Of a DNA stretch of 64,000 nt, positions 28,354 through 37,562 are shown piece after piece. The notes under the pieces were generated by a model that had not been told where the DNA came from, did no database searches, and worked only from the letters and a program-made list of their open reading frames with translations. The position numbers and the translations under genes were made by a program. The stretch covers positions 86,669 through 150,668 of the forward strand of contig SCUE01000031.1 of the NCBI GenBank assembly GCA_004297775.1, given 5' to 3'. Each line of letters opens with the position of its first letter. Position 1 is the first letter of the stretch. Origin of the DNA: Chloroflexota bacterium. Lineage in GTDB: Bacteria; Chloroflexota; UBA6077; FW602-bin22.

Positions 28354-29283
28354 ATGGTCACCTATTTTCGCGGCGCTTTCGTGTCCGACGATCAGGCCAA
28401 AGTTGGCGTGAAGACTCACGCGTTCAACTATGGCACCGGATGCTTCGAAGGGATTCGAGGCTATTGGAATGAGGAAGCGCAGCATGTATTCGTATTTCGA
28501 TTGCGCGAGCACTACGAGCGCCTGACGCAGTCCTGCAAGATTCTCGGAATTGGTTTGACGCATTCGATCGACGCGTTGTGCGCATTGACGAACGAGCTCG
28601 TCCGCCGAAATGGCTATCGCGAGGATGTGTATATCCGTCCGGTCGCGTACAAATCGAGCGAGGTCGTTGGCGTTCGTATGCACAATCTTGAGGACGATTT
28701 GACGATCTTCACCACGCCGATGGGGAAGTACTTACCGGCCGAGAACGGTTGCAGGTGCTGTGTCTCGTCATACCGGCGGGTCGACGACAATGCGATCCCG
28801 GCGCGGGCGAAGGCGACCGGGATCTACGTCAACTCAGCGTTGGCCAAGTCCGAAGCGAATCTGAACGGGTTCGACGAGGCGATCATGCTGACGCACGAGG
28901 GGCATGTCTCGGAAGGCAGTGCCGAGAACATCTTTCTCGTCATCAACGGGAAGCTCGTCACTCCGGCGCCGTCGGAAAACATCCTGTTGGGAATCACCCG
29001 CGCGACCACGATCGAGATCGCGCGCGCTGAACTTGGAATCGAGACGATCGAGCGACAGATCGATCGGAGCGAGCTGTACACAGCTGACGAGGTCTTTATG
29101 ACCGGCACCGGCGCGGAGATCTCACCGGTGGTGGAGGTCGATCGCCGTCCGGTCGCCAACGGGCAGGTTGGCCCGATCTCGGATCAGATTCGCAAGATCT
29201 TCGACAACGTCGTTCGCGGACGTGTTCAGACGTATCGGCACTGGTGTACACCGGTGTACGAGGCGGCGGCAGCCCTCCGCTAA
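28354..29283 (+). CDS. ilvE: Branched-chain amino-acid aminotransferase
   Basis: 309 residues, class IV PLP aminotransferase. It shows the N-terminal HAFNYGTGCFEGIRGY block, the PLP lysine in RAKATGIYVNSALAKSEA, and the phosphate loop VSEGSAENIFLV. It transfers the amino group between glutamate and the 2-oxo acids of leucine, isoleucine and valine. The ATG at 28354 sits directly behind the -10 box. Related D-amino-acid or 4-amino-4-deoxychorismate enzymes are less likely because the full BCAT N-terminus (TYFRGAFV) is present. Confidence 0.93.
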   Translation: MVTYFRGAFVSDDQAKVGVKTHAFNYGTGCFEGIRGYWNEEAQHVFVFRLREHYERLTQSCKILGIGLTHSIDALCALTNELVRRNGYREDVYIRPVAYKSSEVVGVRMHNLEDDLTIFTTPMGKYLPAENGCRCCVSSYRRVDDNAIPARAKATGIYVNSALAKSEANLNGFDEAIMLTHEGHVSEGSAENIFLVINGKLVTPAPSENILLGITRATTIEIARAELGIETIERQIDRSELYTADEVFMTGTGAEISPVVEVDRRPVANGQVGPISDQIRKIFDNVVRGRVQTYRHWCTPVYEAAAALR

Positions 29284-29308
29284 CCGCGTTCGCCGCAAAC
29301 GCCGAGTC

Positions 29309-29686
29309 TTGACACTCCTGGTCGATCGCCTCCGGGAGTCGATCGATTCGGCGGCTGCTGATCGCCCATTCGTCGCGGGGTTCGCGGCGGCCGCCGTGGC
29401 GAACATCGCGCTGTACGTCGCGCTCTGGATCCTGCTCCCGACCTTCGCCGACCCGATTCCGCTTCGCTACGACGCATTCGGGGCGATAGCAGTGGTGGGT
29501 CGCGCCGAGGACCTGATTCGATTGCCGATGATCGGTTCGCTCATCATCGCCGCGAACGCATCGCTCGCGATCGCGGCGCATCGGGTCGATCGGCCGATCG
29601 CGCACGTGCTGACGTGGAGCGCAGTCGTGACCCAGACGCTGCTCGGCGGCGCGATATGGGTACTTCTCGCGCGTGCCAGCGCGTAG
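29309..29686 (+). CDS. Small three-span membrane protein (DUF1648-like)
   Basis: 125 residues from the TTG at 29309, which follows the ilvE stop by 25 nt. An amphipathic start is followed by three hydrophobic helices (FAAAAVANIALYVALWILLP, GSLIIAANASLAIAAH, TQTLLGGAIWVLLA). Between spans 1 and 2 is IPLRYDAFGAIAVVGRAEDL, like the loop of DUF1648-type membrane proteins where a polar D-x-x-G pattern occurs. The start is uncertain because the open frame extends into ilvE. Function unknown. Confidence 0.65.
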   Translation: MTLLVDRLRESIDSAAADRPFVAGFAAAAVANIALYVALWILLPTFADPIPLRYDAFGAIAVVGRAEDLIRLPMIGSLIIAANASLAIAAHRVDRPIAHVLTWSAVVTQTLLGGAIWVLLARASA

Positions 29687-29824
29687 TGTCAGGATGACCG
29701 GCTCGTTCGGACGTCACTTGAGACCGCCGTGGCGCCGAAATCCCACCGTCAGTTCGACCGGTCGGTCGGTATGATTCGGGTGCGCTGACGGGCTCACCCG
29801 ATCGCGGTTTCTTGGAGGATTGCG

Positions 29825-30694
29825 TTGGAGGGGCTCTGGGAACTGATCGCGTTGAGTACGATCGTTGGCTCCCTGAGTGTCCAAATGGTTGGGCGGCTGG
29901 TGCTGACGCTGGCGCTTTGCGCAATTGTCGGTTTCGAGCGGTCCGCCCACGACAGAGCCTCTGGACTGAGACCACACATTCTGGTCGGGCTCGGCGCGTG
30001 CCTGATGACGCTGGCCGGTGGCTACGGCTTCGCCGACGTCGAAGGCGCTACCAGAGATCCAATGCGCATCGCGAGCTACGTCGTTTCTGGTATCGGCTTC
30101 CTCGGCGCGGGCGCGATCTTGCGACACGGTGCGACGGTGCGTGGCTTGACGACGGCCGCGAGTCTCTGGGGAGCCGCCGGGATCGGCCTGACCGTCGGCG
30201 TCGGCCTGGGTGCGCTCGCGGCTGTCACCGTTGGCCTTCTCGTTTTCACGCTCAGCCCTCTTCAGCGTATCGAAGCGCGAATGCGTCGCGGGGGCTCGTC
30301 GCGGTTGATCGTTCACCTCGCCGACGATGCTCAGTCCATCGGCAAGACGTTGGATGCGCTCGATCGCCTCGGGATACCCGTGCGACGGGCGACGATCGAT
30401 CCCGGCGAGGGCGAGGGCTCCGTTCTCCAGGTCGAGCTCAGTCGCGCCGTGGTGCCGTCCGAAGAGGAACCGCTTGTGAAACGTCTGCTCACCCTGAAGC
30501 ACGTTCTGCGGGTCGAGTCGTTCGGGACGGACCGGTCGCGGTCGCCAACGGTGGACGACGAAGGCACCGCTGAGTTCGAACCGGTCGCGTCGATCGATGT
30601 GGGCGCCGCCGTCCCTGACATTCCCACGGGCGGCGATCGTGACTCGGGCGAGGCGCCACGCCGGAAGAAGGGTCTGACCGACGCGCGGAAGTAA
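29825..30694 (+). CDS. MgtC/SapB-family membrane protein with C-terminal ACT-like domain
   Basis: 289 residues from a TTG with GGAGGA 5 nt upstream. The N-terminal half has four membrane spans with the MgtC signatures GFERSAHDRASGLRPHILVGLGA and GIGFLGAGAILRHG...RGLTTAASLW. The C-terminal part (SSRLIVHLADDAQSIGKTLDALDRLG) is an ACT-like regulatory domain. MgtC proteins are linked to Mg2+ limitation and F1F0 ATPase control. A basic, Pro/Gly-rich tail ends the protein. A TATGAT box near 29770 might be its promoter. Confidence 0.85.
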   Translation: MEGLWELIALSTIVGSLSVQMVGRLVLTLALCAIVGFERSAHDRASGLRPHILVGLGACLMTLAGGYGFADVEGATRDPMRIASYVVSGIGFLGAGAILRHGATVRGLTTAASLWGAAGIGLTVGVGLGALAAVTVGLLVFTLSPLQRIEARMRRGGSSRLIVHLADDAQSIGKTLDALDRLGIPVRRATIDPGEGEGSVLQVELSRAVVPSEEEPLVKRLLTLKHVLRVESFGTDRSRSPTVDDEGTAEFEPVASIDVGAAVPDIPTGGDRDSGEAPRRKKGLTDARK

Positions 30695-30701
30695 CGGCGA
30701 T

Positions 30702-31529
30702 CTATGTCGCCGAATCCCACGCCTCGCGCGTGAAGGCGACGGCTTCGCGAAACGCATCGAGGCCCGATCGACTCGCCTCCTCGATCGACACCCAGCCGTC
30801 GAAGCCGCGCGCGCGCGCGCGCCGGAAGATCTCGCGGATTGGCGCGTGGCCTCGGCCGATTCGACAGAACTTGAAGACGCCGTATTCGTCGGTGTCGGCG
30901 ACGTGCAGGATTGCGATGCGGTCCACGACGAGCTCGAACAATTCGAGTGGATCTTCGCCGGCGACGATCGGATTCGCCGAGTCGAAATTGACGCCGACCG
31001 ACGTACCCGCTAGCCCGGACACGATCCGTGTGAACACCTCGCCACGCTGGGCGAAATCGAAGTACTGCCAGAAGAAGCTCTTGGTGTGATTCTCGACCGC
31101 CAGACGGACGCCGCGCGCGTCGGCGTCTAGGGCCAACTCGCTGAGCGCCGCTACCGCCCAGGCGATGCCTTCGTCGTCCGACACGCCGGGGTGTCGCTGC
31201 CCGCTGAGGACACGGGCGAGCGGCGCGCCGAGTGTCACGCAGGTGTCGAGGTTGCGTCGCATGTCATCAACCTGTGCGCGACGAACCGCTGGATCCGGAT
31301 GGGTGAAGTCAGGATGGCACGTGACCATGCTGACGGCGATCCCAACGTCGTCGCAGATTCGGCGTAGATCGGCCGGCGCGAACTCGCCGATCGGCTTGAC
31401 GAATCCGAGGCTGCACTCGGTGCCGTCGAGCCCGATCTCACGCGCGAACCGAAGATAGTCGGCCAATGGCATCTGGCGGTCGATCACGATCGCCTGGAAG
31501 AGCGAGACCGGCAGACACGAGAGCTTCAT
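30702..31529 (-). CDS. Sugar phosphate isomerase/epimerase-like TIM-barrel protein
   Basis: 275 residues from the ATG at 31529 (MKLSCLPVSLFQAIVIDR). The pattern is the xylose-isomerase-like/AP-endonuclease family 2 barrel: LAVENHTK with a Glu metal ligand, VNFDSANP with Asp, ILHVADTDEYG with His/Asp, and VSIEEASRS with the last Glu. The substrate is unknown, but such enzymes isomerise sugar or polyol derivatives. It stops 7 nt after the convergent MgtC-like gene's end and is transcribed away from the iron transporter genes upstream, 117 nt apart. Confidence 0.85.
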   Translation of the reverse strand: MKLSCLPVSLFQAIVIDRQMPLADYLRFAREIGLDGTECSLGFVKPIGEFAPADLRRICDDVGIAVSMVTCHPDFTHPDPAVRRAQVDDMRRNLDTCVTLGAPLARVLSGQRHPGVSDDEGIAWAVAALSELALDADARGVRLAVENHTKSFFWQYFDFAQRGEVFTRIVSGLAGTSVGVNFDSANPIVAGEDPLELFELVVDRIAILHVADTDEYGVFKFCRIGRGHAPIREIFRRARARGFDGWVSIEEASRSGLDAFREAVAFTREAWDSAT

Positions 31530-31646
31530 ACCGGGATGGTAGCCGGTCGCGCCCACCGGGTTCGTTCAATAGTGACCAAGTCGTCCGCGGTTTGGCGCGA
31601 TACTGGTACGACCCGCACGCTGTACGAATCCTTTTCGACGAGCCGC

Positions 31647-33206
31647 CTATTCGCCGACCGGTCGACCCGATGATTCGCCGCGCAGCAAGATCGCCAGTGG
31701 CGGAATCGAGGCCACGACGAGGATGAACGCCGGAATCGCCGCCTCGGCGAAGAATCCTTCCGAGGCTGCCTGCCACGTGAGGACCGCGAGCGTGCGGTAA
31801 CCGGTCGGGCTGAGGAGAAGTGTTGCCGGAAGTTCCTTCATCGTCGTCAAGAACACGAGCGCCGCGCCAGTCCAGATACCGGGCCACACAACGGGTAGAA
31901 CGACGTCGCGCCACGCTCCGACAGCGGAGCGGCCGAGCGAGCGCGCCGCTTCCTCGGTGTGTGGGTTCACCTGCAGGATCACGGCGCGCAAGGTGCCGAC
32001 AGCCTGCGGGAGGTGGCGGATCGTGTAGGCGAAGACGAGCAGCCCGAGCGACTGATAGAGCCAGAAGGCGTAGTTCGCGGCGAAGAACACCAGGGACAGC
32101 GCGACGACGATGCCGGGCAGCGCGTATCCGAGGTAGCTGGTCCGCTCGATGAGCGCGCCGAAACGGCCGCTCGAACGCGCGGAAACGATCGCGATCGGCG
32201 CGGCCGCGAGGGTGGCGACGATCGCGGTCAGCGACGCGGCCTGGAGAGACCCGACGCTGGCGGTCAGTAGACGCCCAAAGTCCGCCTGGAAACGTATCGC
32301 GGTGATCGCCCAGTACGCGAGGACGGCGAGCGGTATTCCGAGCGAGAAAAGCGCGACGGCGCCAAGGAGCATCTGCGCCGGGACCTGCCATCGGCCGAGA
32401 GAGGCCGCGCCGCCCGGCCGACTGGCGCCGGAGCCGATCCGAAAGTAGCGGGCCCGGGTCCGAGTCCGGGCATCCAACTCGACGACCGCCATCGCCAGAC
32501 CGGCCAAAACGAGGGCGAGGGCGGCCGCGGCGGCTCGATCGAAGGATGCCTGATACTGCAGGTAGATCGCCCGGCTGAACGTGTCTACCCGAAGCAGCGC
32601 CACCGCGCCGAAGTCGCTGATCGCGTATAGCGCGACGATCAAAGCGCCGGAGGCGATCGCCGGACGCGTCCACGGCACGATGACTCGCCGAAATACCGCC
32701 CCCGGACTCAGTCCGAGCCCACGGGCCGCCTCTTCGAACGATGGATCGAGTCGTATGAGACTGGCGCGGGTTGCGAGAAAGACGTACGGGTAGGTCGCGC
32801 ATGTCAACACGAATGCCGCGCCAAAGAAGCCGGTCAGATCCGGGAGTTGCGCGATCGGGGCGATGAGCCGACCCAGGGTGTAGACGAGGCCTCGAGGCGC
32901 ATAGGCTCCCAGGAACGCGTAAGCGGCGACGTAGGTGGGGATCGCCAGAGGCAGGGCGTGAACGATTGTCCAGACTCGCCGTCCGGCTAGATTGGTACGT
33001 GTCGTGATCCAGGCGAGGGGCACCCCCACGAGGATTGCGCCACCGGTTACGACCGCGCCAAACGCCAGTGTGCGGGCGAGAAGCACCGCGGATCGCGTGG
33101 TAATGATGGCGCCAACCGCGATTCCCCCATCCTCGGCGACGCGCACGACGAGGTACGCGAACGGCAGGAGAATCGCGACGCACGCGATCGCGGCGGCGAC
33201 GGCCAC
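31647..33206 (-). CDS. Iron(III) ABC transporter permease (FbpB-type)
   Basis: 519 residues and about 12 membrane spans, a fused pair of permease halves. Each half has the EAA loop that contacts the ATPase: FEEAARGLGLSPGAVFRRVIVPWTRPA and EEAARSLGRSAVGAWRDVVLPVVWP. This duplicated form belongs to Fe3+ (Sfu/Fbp) and thiamine transporters. The GTG at 33206 is used; the frame stays open upstream into the substrate-binding gene, so the true start may be earlier. Order ATPase, binding protein, permease on the minus strand. Confidence 0.92.
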   Translation of the reverse strand: MAVAAAIACVAILLPFAYLVVRVAEDGGIAVGAIITTRSAVLLARTLAFGAVVTGGAILVGVPLAWITTRTNLAGRRVWTIVHALPLAIPTYVAAYAFLGAYAPRGLVYTLGRLIAPIAQLPDLTGFFGAAFVLTCATYPYVFLATRASLIRLDPSFEEAARGLGLSPGAVFRRVIVPWTRPAIASGALIVALYAISDFGAVALLRVDTFSRAIYLQYQASFDRAAAAALALVLAGLAMAVVELDARTRTRARYFRIGSGASRPGGAASLGRWQVPAQMLLGAVALFSLGIPLAVLAYWAITAIRFQADFGRLLTASVGSLQAASLTAIVATLAAAPIAIVSARSSGRFGALIERTSYLGYALPGIVVALSLVFFAANYAFWLYQSLGLLVFAYTIRHLPQAVGTLRAVILQVNPHTEEAARSLGRSAVGAWRDVVLPVVWPGIWTGAALVFLTTMKELPATLLLSPTGYRTLAVLTWQAASEGFFAEAAIPAFILVVASIPPLAILLRGESSGRPVGE

Positions 33207-33252
33207 CGGGAGCGGCGCACCGAAAGTACGCCGCGGTCCGGTGGACGCACGC

Positions 33253-34350
33253 TCAGACGACGCCGGTCTCCTGGAGGAGCTTCAGCGTGCCTCTCAGGTC
33301 GGTTAGATTGCTCAGGTCGATCGCGGGCGTCTTGATCTGGTCGAGCGGCTTCAATCTCGGAGCCGCCTGAACGCCAGCGATGAGCGGATACTCGTAGGTT
33401 GCGTCCGCGAAATACCGCTGGGCATCAGCAGACAGGAGGTACTCGACCAGCCGCGACGCGGCATCCCGACTGCGCGATGTCGTCAGTATGCCGACGCCGG
33501 CGACGTTCACCATCGCGTCGGCGCCGCCGCCACGCGGATGGTAGTTGCGGACCGGGAATGACTCGCCCTTCTCCTTGTAGAAGGAGTACACGTAGTAATG
33601 GTTCGGCAGCGCGACGCTGATCTGACCGTCGGCGATGCCCTGTAACTGGGCCGTGTTGTTCGCGAAGTCTTTGGCCCCGTTCGCCTTCATGGCCAGAAGC
33701 CACCCACGCGTCGATTCGTCGCCTTCGATCATTCGCTTGGCGGTGACGAACGCCTGAAAGGACCCGTTCTTCGGCGACCAGCCGACTCGACCGCGCCATC
33801 TCGCGTCGGCCAGACCAGCCACCGAGTCGGGCATATCGGATTCGGCGAGCGTGGTCGTGTCGTAGGCGATCACCCGCGCACGGCCGGACACCCCGACCCA
33901 GAGACTCTTGGATGATCGGAAACGCTGATCGACTCGACCGAGAATGTTCGGATCGAGTTGACTCAGGCGGTCCTCGGCCGCGAGCGCGCCAAGCGCTCCG
34001 GCGTCCTGCGCGAAGTAAACGTCCGCGGGGCTATTCCCCTTCTCTTCGAGAATGGTCGCCGCGAGCTCGGCGGTGTCGCCGAAGCGCGCCTTGACCTCGA
34101 TGCCGGTTGCCTTCGTGAATTGATCCAGCACCGGGGCGACGAGGTTTTCGGCTCGTCCCGAGTAAACGGTAATGGGAGACGGAGCGGCGCTGGAAGTCGG
34201 GGCCGATCCCGCCTTCGGCGCTTCGCTTGGTCTGGTGCCGGATCCGGCCGGGGCCGTGGCGGTTGCCTGCCCACAGGCGGCCAGGAGTGACGCGAGGACG
34301 ACCGCGCCAAAGCCACGGCGCGTCAGGCGCGCTCGAGTAAACGCTGTCAT
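33253..34350 (-). CDS. Iron(III) ABC transporter substrate-binding lipoprotein (FbpA-type)
   Basis: 365 residues from the ATG at 34350, with GGAG 9 nt upstream; longer starts are unsupported. A twin-arginine-like RLTRRGFGAVV precedes a lipobox LLAACG, then a Thr/Pro/Ser linker. The mature part begins ITVYSGRAENLVAPVLDQFTKATGI, the signature of Fe3+-binding proteins, with conserved tyrosine-rich HYYVYSFYKEKG later (candidate iron ligands). It delivers the substrate to the permease at 31647. Thiamine or 2-aminoethylphosphonate binding proteins are related alternatives. The gap to the ATPase is 26 nt. Confidence 0.9.
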   Translation of the reverse strand: MTAFTRARLTRRGFGAVVLASLLAACGQATATAPAGSGTRPSEAPKAGSAPTSSAAPSPITVYSGRAENLVAPVLDQFTKATGIEVKARFGDTAELAATILEEKGNSPADVYFAQDAGALGALAAEDRLSQLDPNILGRVDQRFRSSKSLWVGVSGRARVIAYDTTTLAESDMPDSVAGLADARWRGRVGWSPKNGSFQAFVTAKRMIEGDESTRGWLLAMKANGAKDFANNTAQLQGIADGQISVALPNHYYVYSFYKEKGESFPVRNYHPRGGGADAMVNVAGVGILTTSRSRDAASRLVEYLLSADAQRYFADATYEYPLIAGVQAAPRLKPLDQIKTPAIDLSNLTDLRGTLKLLQETGVV

Positions 34351-34376
34351 TGGTGAATCTCCAACATTGATGCGAG

Positions 34377-35504
34377 TTACGTCGTGAGGCTTCGCATTCG
34401 CGATCGTTGGGCTGCCTCGGCCAGCGCGCAACGACAGTTCTCAGCGAGACAGGCAGCCGCGACTGCCTCGCCGCCGCGAAAAACGACATAGTTCGTCGGC
34501 CGCAGAATCGGCCGGACCCGCATGCCGAGCGGGATGATGTCGGTAGACGAACGCACGGAATGAATCTCGCGCCCTGACGGCAACCTGACCGTGTACAGGT
34601 GCTCCGGACCGCGGAATTGCCGGCCGATGATGGTGGAAGTGCCGCCCGGATCGGCCTCGAGGTCAATTTCATCGGGACGAATCATCACGTCAACCGGCGT
34701 TCCGACTAGGGCGCCGGGGTTCGAAAGGCGTCCTGCCTCGGTTTCGAGCCACTCCGGCGTGACTGTTCCCAGAACGAAATCCGCGTGACCGATGAAATCG
34801 GCCACGAATCGCGACGCCGGCGCGTGGTAGATCCGCAAGGGGACGTCGAACTGCTCGAAACGGCCGAGTCGCATGACCGCCACGCGATCGGCCAGGGCCA
34901 GAGCCTCGGTCTGATCGTGCGTGATCACAATCGCGGTCGCCCCGGCCGTGCGCAGAATCCGTCGAATCTCCTCGCGAACGTGCGCGCGCGAGTCGGCATC
35001 GAGGCTGGCGAATGGCTCGTCGAGGAGCACGACCGAGGGCGATGGCGCGAGCGCGCGCGCAAGCGCGACGCGCTGCTGTTGACCACCGGAGAGTTGATCG
35101 GGGTACCGATCGGCGAGCGATTCGATGCCGACCGTTGCGAGCACTTCGCCGACGCGATCGCGACGATCGTTCGGGGAAGTTCCGGCCAGACCGAAGCCGA
35201 CGTTCTGGCTGACGGTCAGATGAGGAAAGAGGGCCAAGTCCTGGAATACGACCCCGACGCCGCGCTTCTCGGGCGGCTCGAACGCTCGAGCCCTCGCGTC
35301 GGCCACAACCTTCCCGTCGAGCACGATCGTACCTTCATCCGGACGCTCGAATCCGGCGATGAGGCGCAGGGTCGTCGTCTTGCCGGACCCGGACGGGCCG
35401 ACGATCGCGATAATCTCGCCGCGTTCGATCGAGAGGTCGACGCGTTCCACCGCCGTGACCACGCCAAAGCGGCGAGAAACACCGCGCAGTTCGATCAAGG
35501 CCAT
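34377..35504 (-). CDS. ABC transporter ATPase (FbpC/PotA-type)
   Basis: 375 residues. Walker A IVGPSGSGKTTTLRLIAGFERP, Q-loop VVFQDLALFPHL, ABC signature LSGGQQQRVALARAL, Walker B VVLLDEPFASLDADS and the switch His in VITHDQTEALALADRV are all present. A C-terminal TOBE-type regulatory domain (about 240-350) follows. With the binding protein and fused permease it forms a complete Fe3+-type importer. It starts near a TTGACA (-35-like) at 35536-35541 in an AT-rich patch that could bind an iron regulator, but I cannot identify a Fur box. Confidence 0.92.
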   Translation of the reverse strand: MALIELRGVSRRFGVVTAVERVDLSIERGEIIAIVGPSGSGKTTTLRLIAGFERPDEGTIVLDGKVVADARARAFEPPEKRGVGVVFQDLALFPHLTVSQNVGFGLAGTSPNDRRDRVGEVLATVGIESLADRYPDQLSGGQQQRVALARALAPSPSVVLLDEPFASLDADSRAHVREEIRRILRTAGATAIVITHDQTEALALADRVAVMRLGRFEQFDVPLRIYHAPASRFVADFIGHADFVLGTVTPEWLETEAGRLSNPGALVGTPVDVMIRPDEIDLEADPGGTSTIIGRQFRGPEHLYTVRLPSGREIHSVRSSTDIIPLGMRVRPILRPTNYVVFRGGEAVAAACLAENCRCALAEAAQRSRMRSLTT

Positions 35505-35596
35505 TCCGGAGACGCTAACAGTCCAGATTCTTCAATGTCAATGCATATTAACATCCGGCCGGACGCGAAGGACGCGGAACGGTTACGATCAATCGT

Positions 35597-35902
35597 ATGC
35601 GAGGTCGTCACGTTCCGGGTCGCACCGAGACGCGTCCGGCCATCGATACCGAATCGCTCACGAGGACATTGCCGCCGTACGCGGTGATCCTGCATAACGA
35701 TGATGTCAATGACATGGAGCACGTCGTTCGGTCGCTCCTACAGGCCGTGCCGAGCCTGACCACGTCGCGCGCGACGGAAATCATGTTCGAGGCACACAGC
35801 GCTGGCCGCGCCCTGGTGGTCACGTGCCCGTTGGAGCTTGCCGAATTGTACCGCGATCGGTTGACCAGCCAGCGGCTGACCGCCACGATCGAACGGACCT
35901 AG
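35597..35902 (+). CDS. clpS: Clp protease adaptor ClpS
   Basis: 101 residues. After a basic N-terminal tail comes YAVILHNDDVNDMEHVV, which holds the conserved N-D-D motif for N-degron binding, and the FEAHSAGRALVVTCPLE segment. ClpS delivers N-end-rule substrates to ClpA or ClpC with ClpP. Neither is next to it; clpP and clpX lie at 51.4-53.5 kb. An inverted repeat TACGAT/ATCGTA (35584-35597) touches the start. The divergent gene is the iron-transport ATPase. Confidence 0.9.
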   Translation: MRGRHVPGRTETRPAIDTESLTRTLPPYAVILHNDDVNDMEHVVRSLLQAVPSLTTSRATEIMFEAHSAGRALVVTCPLELAELYRDRLTSQRLTATIERT

Positions 35903-36002
35903 CCGAACGGATGGTCGGACGGCCACTCCTTCTTCCGGTGTCGTCGCGATGACGCGTCGGTAAAGTCGGTTCTGGACGTAAGGCGTCGCACGGGAGGATC
36001 GA

Positions 36003-36902
36003 ATGTCCGGCGAGTCGGTGTTTCAGCAGGTATCCGATGGTTTGGCGGACGCAGTCGAGGCGGCCGGCCGATCGATCGTTGCGGTCGACGGACGGCGCCG
36101 CATGCCAGCGTCCGGTTTCGTCTGGTCGGCCGACGGCGTGATCGTCACGGCGGATCATGTCCTGGAGCGTGACGATGACGTCACGGTCGGGCTTCCGGAC
36201 GGCACGTGGCGCAACGCGAGCATTCTCGGACGCGATCCCGGCTCGGACATCGCGGTGCTTCGCGCCGACGGCGAGGGATTCGCGCCCGCGGCACTGGACG
36301 ACGACGCGCGGGTCGGAATGCTCGTGGTGGCGGTTGGACGGCCGGGACGAGACCTTGGCGCATCACTCGGTATCGTGTCGGCCCTCGGCGACGCGTCTGC
36401 GTCGCACCGTGGATCGGCAGTCGGACCGTGGGTCCGCTCGGACGTCGAGCCGTTGCCTGGCTTCTCCGGTGGTGGACTCGTCAGTCCGGCCGGGCGGCTC
36501 GTCGGTATGTTGACGTCGCACTTCGGTCCTGGCGGATTCGCGCTCCGTCCGCCGACACTGCGTCGGGTTGTCGGCGACATCCTGAGCATCGGGCGTGTGC
36601 GCCGCGCATTCCTCGGCATCACGTCGCAGCCGGTTCAACTGCCGGACTCCGTTCGCGCGGCGGTCGGCGGCACACGCGAGTCCGGATTGCTTGTCATGGG
36701 AGTCCAATCCGATGGCCCGGCGGCATCGGCCGGTCTGATGGTTGGGGATATCCTGGTGGCGCTGGACGATCAGCCAATCGCCGACACCCGCGATCTTCGC
36801 GCGCTGCTTCGCGCCGAGAGCGTCGGACAGACGCGCGTCGCCACGATCGTTCGCGGTGGTGTCGTGGTGCGCGTCTCCGTCACGATCGGCGAGGCGACGT
36901 AG
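36003..36902 (+). CDS. HtrA-like trypsin family serine protease with PDZ domain
   Basis: 299 residues. GGGAGG lies before the ATG. The catalytic triad is visible as His52 (VTADHVL), Asp82 (GSDIAVLR) and Ser155 (LPGFSGGGL). A PDZ domain of about 85 residues follows (FLGITSQPVQLPD, then LMVGDILVALDDQPI and LRALLR). Unlike DegP/HtrA it has no signal peptide or N-terminal membrane segment, so it is probably cytoplasmic. It may act in protein quality control. The LuxR-type regulator gene begins 8 nt downstream, so the two are likely co-transcribed. Confidence 0.88.
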   Translation: MSGESVFQQVSDGLADAVEAAGRSIVAVDGRRRMPASGFVWSADGVIVTADHVLERDDDVTVGLPDGTWRNASILGRDPGSDIAVLRADGEGFAPAALDDDARVGMLVVAVGRPGRDLGASLGIVSALGDASASHRGSAVGPWVRSDVEPLPGFSGGGLVSPAGRLVGMLTSHFGPGGFALRPPTLRRVVGDILSIGRVRRAFLGITSQPVQLPDSVRAAVGGTRESGLLVMGVQSDGPAASAGLMVGDILVALDDQPIADTRDLRALLRAESVGQTRVATIVRGGVVVRVSVTIGEAT

Positions 36903-36910
36903 GCGCGACG

Positions 36911-37549
36911 GTGACGCGGACGGTCCGCGTGGCGATCGTGGCCGCCAGCCCCGCCGTTCGGGTGGGGCTTCGATCGATCCTGGATTCCGCGCCATTCGCG
37001 ATCGTTTGGGATCGGCCCACGCTGGCGTCCGCGGTCGATGACCTGCTCGACGATCGCCCGGACGTGCTCGTCTGCGACGCTGACGACCGCGGTCGCCAGC
37101 TCAATCGCAACGATCCGATGGCGGCCGATTCCGGCGTCTCGATTCTGTGGATCGAGGGTGCGGATCGCTCGACCGTGAACCCGGCGCCGCGCGGCGTCGC
37201 GTGGGGTTCGGTCAGTCGGACGGCCGATGGCGATGCACTTCGCGCGGCGGCGCTGGCGCTGTCGGCCGGATTCATCGTCATTGACGCGGCGACTACTCCC
37301 GCGGCGTTCCTGGCGGAGGCGACCGGCGCCGAGACATCAGCCGATCGCGCCGATCCATTCACAGAGCGGGAGGGCCAGGTGATGCAGTTGATCGCCGAGG
37401 GACTGGCCAACAAGATGATCGCGAACCGACTGGCGATCAGCGAGCACACGGTCAAGTTCCACGTCGCGGCGATTCTCTCCAAGCTCGGCGCGGCATCACG
37501 GACGGAGGCGGTCGCGATCGCCGCGCGGCGGGGATTGATCGCTCTCTAG
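36911..37549 (+). CDS. LuxR/NarL-type regulator with degenerate receiver domain
   Basis: 212 residues from the GTG at 36911; the frame is open farther upstream only as a shadow of the protease gene. The C-terminal LuxR HTH is clear (FTEREGQVMQLIAEGLANKMIANRLAISEHTVKFHV). The N-terminal domain is receiver-like (RVAIVAASPAVRVGLRSIL), but the conserved acidic pair after strand 1 is Ala11-Ala12. The phospho-acceptor position is DVLVCDADD, and no lysine is evident at strand 5. Mg2+ binding, and so phosphorylation, is doubtful; it may be an atypical regulator. Confidence 0.83.
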   Translation: MTRTVRVAIVAASPAVRVGLRSILDSAPFAIVWDRPTLASAVDDLLDDRPDVLVCDADDRGRQLNRNDPMAADSGVSILWIEGADRSTVNPAPRGVAWGSVSRTADGDALRAAALALSAGFIVIDAATTPAAFLAEATGAETSADRADPFTEREGQVMQLIAEGLANKMIANRLAISEHTVKFHVAAILSKLGAASRTEAVAIAARRGLIAL

Positions 37550-37562
37550 AATAACGGCCGCC

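Noticed and set aside
36206..36910. A 5' extension of the LuxR-type gene by about 235 codons
   Set aside because: It is antiphase with the HtrA-like protease. The regulator similarity begins at the GTG at 36911.
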